Source of the DNA: Marinimicrobium sp. C6131
Lineage (GTDB): Bacteria > Pseudomonadota > Gammaproteobacteria > Pseudomonadales > Cellvibrionaceae
NCBI RefSeq assembly: GCF_026153455.1
Contig: NZ_CP110629.1
Coordinates: 2,232,001 to 2,296,000, forward strand
Direction: 5' to 3'
Length of the DNA: 64,000 nucleotides
How positions within the stretch are numbered: the stretch's first letter is position 1; each line of letters opens with the position of its first letter. Position numbers and translations under genes: made by a program. Of this stretch, positions 60,690 to 64,000 are shown piece after piece. Under the pieces are notes generated by a model. That model was given only the letters and a program-made list of their open reading frames with translations. It was not told where the DNA came from and made no database searches.

Positions 60690-63527
60690 ATGTACACAAT
60701 GAAGATCAAACACCTCTTGCGAGGCGTGATCGGGCTGTGGCTGGTTGCGCTGTGCGCGGTCGTCCAGGCCCAGGCCACGGGAACCATCAGCGGCAAGGTG
60801 ACCGACGCCACCGGCGAATTTACCTTTCCCGATGCGGAAGTCCGTATTGAAGGCGAACGCCGCCGGGAAGTGACCGGTCGCGATGGCAGCTTCCGTTTTA
60901 ACAACGTGCCGGAAGGCGAGTACGAACTGGTTTCAGAGTATGGCGGTGCCATGCCGGAGCGGGTGGCTGTAACGGTCGTCGCCGGCGAAACCGCCGAGGT
61001 CAGCATTCGCATCGGTGGCGGCAGCGAGCAGGACAATGCCAACCAGCTCAAAGGCTTGCTGATCGACAGCCAGGCCGCCGGTCAGGCAGCGGCGATCAAC
61101 CGTCGCCGTCGCGCACCTTCAGTGATCGACGTACTGTCGTCAGACTCGGTGGGCAACTTCCCGGACCAAAACGTCGCCGAAGCCCTGCAGCGGGCACCTG
61201 GCATTTCGGTTCAGCGCGACCAGGGCGAAGGCCGTTTTGTGGTGATTCGCGGCATTGATCCGAATTTCAACTCCACCACCATCAACGGCATGCGTATTCC
61301 CGGCCCGGAAGCCGACTCACGCGCGGTAAACCTCGATGCGATTTCCTCGGATCTGGTGGAGTCGGTCGAGATTACCAAGGCCATTACGCCGGATATGGAC
61401 GGCGACGCCGTGGGCGGTAACATCGAAGTGAAAACCCTGACCGCTTTTGATCTGGGCGGCCGCAGCGGCAGCGTCACAGTGGGTGGCAGCTACAACACCA
61501 CCAATGAAGAGACCAGCCCGGACATCTCGGCTTCTTACACCGACCTGTTCAGCATTGGCGGTGGTGAAGACAATCTCGGGGTTGCGTTTGCGGTCAGCCA
61601 GTTTGATCGCGATACCGTTTCCGACGGCATTGAAGGGGCTCCCTGGGAAATGACCGAAACGCCGGAAGGCAATGAGGTCAACGCCCTGCTGGAAGGTGAA
61701 CAGCGGGACTACGTTCTGACCCGCAAGCGCACCAGCGTCGCATTGAACTTTGACTATCGCCCGACCGATACCGACGAATACTATCTGCGCACCCTATACA
61801 GCGAGTTCGATGACGCTGAAACCAAAGAAGAGAACATCTTCAAATTCGAGGAAGGCGACATTGAAGGTCTGGACGCGGACAGCGGCGAGTTCGTTGGGGC
61901 TGAATACGAAAAAGCGCATTCCGACAGCAATAAAATTGTCGAAATCACCAGCTACAGCCTGGGCGGCAAAAACGAGCGCAACCACTGGACCTTTGATTAC
62001 AACCTGGGTTATGCCACGGCCGGCGAAGCGGGCGACCTGGAAATTACCGGTGAGACTCTGGCGGAAGATGTTGCCATGGGTTACGACAAATCCGGTGATG
62101 CCCAGCAGCCGCTGCTGTACGTTATTGGCGATCAGGGCAGCAACGCCAGCGACTTTATTCTCGAGTCCGCCGAAGGCGAAAGCGTCTTCAACGAAGAGCG
62201 CGAACTGGCGATTGCTTTCAACGCCCAGCGCGATGTGATGTTCGGTAACGTTCCGGGCTTTATCAAGTTCGGTGCCAAGACCCGTCAGCGCGAAAAAGAA
62301 AACAATATCGACATCCGCATTTACGAAGATTTTGGTGATACCTACAGCATTGCCGATTTTGCCCAGGACTCGCCCGTGGACTATCCGCCCCGGGGTGATT
62401 TTGGCCCGGCGGTGGATCGTGACAAGTATCGCGACTTCTTCTACGGTAATCGCGATAACTTCGAGCTGAATGCCGAAGACAGCCTGATTGATAGTCAAGC
62501 GGAAGACTACGACATCCAGGAAGACATCAACGCTGCCTATGTCATGGCCCAGGCCGAATTTGAGCGCCTGACCGTGATTGGTGGTGTGCGCGTGGAAGAA
62601 ACCGACTACGCCGCCCAGGGCACCCAGGTGACGATCGATGAGAACGTCAATGACGGCGAGCCGCAGTTGACCCCCTTCGCTGACAGCAAAAGCTATTCGC
62701 ACGTATTGCCCAGCCTGCACTTGAACTACGCGTTGCAGGACAACATGGCTCTGCGGGCCGCGCTGACCAGCACCATCGCCCGTCCGGGATTTGAAGCCGC
62801 CGGTCCCTGGCAGATCATTGAAATTGAAGGCTCGGGTGACGACATCAAGCGTGTGGCTGAAACCGGTAATCCGGACCTGGAGCCGCTGGAGTCCACCAAC
62901 TTTGACCTGCGCTGGGAATACTACCCCACCGGGGTGAGCCTGATGTCCGCCGGTTTCTTCTACAAGGACATCAGCAACTACTTCCTGACCGCCAATGTGG
63001 CCGGCGAAGCCCCGTTTGAAGCCTTTGATGAGGTGACTCAGACCATCAATGGTGGTGACGCCGAACTCTACGGTATCGAGTTGGCTTATATCCGTCAGTT
63101 CGACTTCCTGCCGGGACCCTGGGACGGTCTGCTGCTGGATGCCAGCTACACCTTCACCGACAGTGAATCCGACCTGCCCGAGCGCGACAGTGGTATCCCC
63201 CTGCCCGGCCAGTCTGACCACATTGCCAGCTTTGCGCTGGGCTATGAGAAGCACGGATTCAACATTCGCGTTGCCGCGGCCTACCGCAGCGAGTTTTTCG
63301 AAGAAACCGACGACGCTTCCGATCCGATGTTTGACCGCTACCAGGACAACCACCTGCAAGTGGACATCACCAGTAAGTACCGGATCAACGACATGGCCCA
63401 GGTGTACCTGAATCTGGTCAACATCAATGACGAGCCGCTGTACGCTTACTGGGGCAGCTCAGAGTTCAATTCCCAGTACGAAGAATACGGCCCCACCATC
63501 GAAGCCGGCGTCCGGCTGGACTTCTAA
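60690..63527 (+). CDS. TonB-dependent receptor with N-terminal carboxypeptidase-regulatory-like domain
   Basis: A 945-residue outer-membrane receptor. Signal peptide about 1-27; a CarboxypepD_reg-like domain about 30-110 (GTISGKVTDATGEFTFPDAEVRIEGERR is its opening); a plug with IDVLSSDSVGNFPDQNVAEALQRAPGISVQRDQGEGRFVVIRG; then a beta-barrel ending in an aromatic LDF. This is the Xanthomonas/Caulobacter type. With a pho box upstream, and phoX and a TonB/ExbBD set divergent, it probably imports a phosphorylated or phosphate-releasing compound. AGGGGA precedes the chosen ATG. Confidence 0.93.
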   Translation: MYTMKIKHLLRGVIGLWLVALCAVVQAQATGTISGKVTDATGEFTFPDAEVRIEGERRREVTGRDGSFRFNNVPEGEYELVSEYGGAMPERVAVTVVAGETAEVSIRIGGGSEQDNANQLKGLLIDSQAAGQAAAINRRRRAPSVIDVLSSDSVGNFPDQNVAEALQRAPGISVQRDQGEGRFVVIRGIDPNFNSTTINGMRIPGPEADSRAVNLDAISSDLVESVEITKAITPDMDGDAVGGNIEVKTLTAFDLGGRSGSVTVGGSYNTTNEETSPDISASYTDLFSIGGGEDNLGVAFAVSQFDRDTVSDGIEGAPWEMTETPEGNEVNALLEGEQRDYVLTRKRTSVALNFDYRPTDTDEYYLRTLYSEFDDAETKEENIFKFEEGDIEGLDADSGEFVGAEYEKAHSDSNKIVEITSYSLGGKNERNHWTFDYNLGYATAGEAGDLEITGETLAEDVAMGYDKSGDAQQPLLYVIGDQGSNASDFILESAEGESVFNEERELAIAFNAQRDVMFGNVPGFIKFGAKTRQREKENNIDIRIYEDFGDTYSIADFAQDSPVDYPPRGDFGPAVDRDKYRDFFYGNRDNFELNAEDSLIDSQAEDYDIQEDINAAYVMAQAEFERLTVIGGVRVEETDYAAQGTQVTIDENVNDGEPQLTPFADSKSYSHVLPSLHLNYALQDNMALRAALTSTIARPGFEAAGPWQIIEIEGSGDDIKRVAETGNPDLEPLESTNFDLRWEYYPTGVSLMSAGFFYKDISNYFLTANVAGEAPFEAFDEVTQTINGGDAELYGIELAYIRQFDFLPGPWDGLLLDASYTFTDSESDLPERDSGIPLPGQSDHIASFALGYEKHGFNIRVAAAYRSEFFEETDDASDPMFDRYQDNHLQVDITSKYRINDMAQVYLNLVNINDEPLYAYWGSSEFNSQYEEYGPTIEAGVRLDF

Positions 63528-63544
63528 ACAGAGGCCCTCGACAT

Positions 63545-63572
63545 AAGCCCCCCGATGCCGGGGGGCTTTTTT
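63545..63572 (+). terminator. Rho-independent terminator of the receptor gene
   Basis: The stem AAGCCCCCCG (63545-63554) / CGGGGGGCTT (63559-63568) has a 4-base loop and runs into six T. It starts 17 bp after the stop codon. Confidence 0.95.
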
Positions 63573-63682
63573 GTCTCCCCGTTTTCCCGCCCGCATCCCA
63601 TGTCCCATGGGTGTACACTGGTCCCATAATCTCCCGTGGCCTGTCGATCCCATCGACCAGACCGGTTCCGGAGTCTCTTGCT

Positions 63683-64000
63683 ATGGTGGTACTTGAACAG
63701 ATTCTGAACGTTGCCCTGACCGCTGCGCCCTGGCTACTGGCCGGCCTGTTGGCCGCGGCATTGATCAAAGCCCTGATTCCGGAGGCTGCCCTGTTGCGCT
63801 GGGTGGGTGGGCAGGGCCTGGCCAGCGTCAGCCGCGCTGCGGTGATGGGCGCGCCCCTGCCCCTTTGCTCCTGCGGCGCGATTCCCACCGCCTTTGCCCT
63901 GCACCGGGGCGGTGCGGGACGGGGCCCCACTACCGCCTTTCTGATCGGCACACCGGGGATTGGTGTGGACTCTATTGCCATCACCTATGCCCTGTTGGGT
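63683..64000 (+). CDS. Permease, SO_0444-type Cu/Zn efflux family (3' end beyond window)
   Basis: The first 106 codons of an inner-membrane permease are visible. After two helices comes APLPLCSCGAIPTAFALHRGG, the conserved CSC-containing signature of this DUF318-like family, then TTAFLIGTPGIGVDSI, the second signature. Members are proposed to export copper, zinc or arsenic-type metals. GGAG lies 11 bases before the ATG. The rest of the gene and its neighbours are outside the window. Confidence 0.88.
   Translation, partial: MVVLEQILNVALTAAPWLLAGLLAAALIKALIPEAALLRWVGGQGLASVSRAAVMGAPLPLCSCGAIPTAFALHRGGAGRGPTTAFLIGTPGIGVDSIAITYALLG

Noticed and set aside
61794..63359. 521-codon minus-strand frame opposite the phosphate-linked receptor
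   Set aside because: Antisense shadow; the plus-strand receptor has all family motifs.

Overview
The window looks like a chromosomal segment of a marine or soil gammaproteobacterium close to Cellvibrionaceae (Cellvibrio, Saccharophagus, Marinimicrobium or Gilvimarinus type). This is an inference. It rests on a modular GH10 xylanase with CBM2 and poly-serine linkers, large TonB-dependent receptors of the Xanthomonas/Caulobacter type, a TonB/ExbBD set, a yeaG-yeaH-ycgB stress operon and GC-rich core codon use. No rRNA, tRNA or CRISPR array was seen.

Layout. 1-6952: core genes, namely a Na+/Ca2+ antiporter coupled to galE, then prkA-yeaH-spoVR ending at a strong terminator. 6953-19080: a defence island, visibly AT-richer up to about 15.3 kb. 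It carries three antiphage modules in a row: a DUF4297 nuclease plus Rad50-like ABC ATPase pair (ABC-3C/Lamassu type), a DRT type 3 system (two reverse transcriptases plus a likely ncRNA with an ACACACACA tract), and Gabija (gajA-gajB). A decayed DUF2779 gene and a short stand-alone tyrosine recombinase lie between DRT3 and Gabija. Related palindromic sequences (half-site CGACCCAAAGCGGACGTTG) sit at every module boundary and nowhere else that I saw. This cassette-like arrangement is the most unusual structure in the window.

19086-22724: two operons of unknown function with features of toxin/immunity loci (LysM protein plus small membrane protein; lipoprotein plus 368-aa orphan). 20.8-34.6 kb: a scrambled accessory zone with VOC proteins, TolB-like propellers, an eIF-2B-like protein with a broken second copy, and fragments of VOC, PepSY and SDR genes. 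It also holds a CadC-like regulator and a TetR regulator whose operator lies inside its own promoter.

35.6-54.1 kb: mostly ordinary core genes, including a BdlA-like chemoreceptor, an ABC-F protein, a five-repeat CHRD lipoprotein, the xylanase, a TonB-dependent receptor, a DUF1080 lipoprotein, a CPA2 antiporter, HPP, hemolysin III and PH-domain proteins.

54.2-63.5 kb: a phosphate-acquisition module. A minus-strand operon, phoX-exbB-exbD-exbD-tonB-lipoprotein, diverges from a TonB-dependent receptor gene. The region between them carries five PhoB-like half-sites at exact 11-bp spacing facing phoX and a second pho box facing the receptor. I read this as a PhoB-controlled unit in which PhoX cleaves phosphoesters and a dedicated TonB complex powers the receptor. 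The window ends inside a metal-efflux permease gene.
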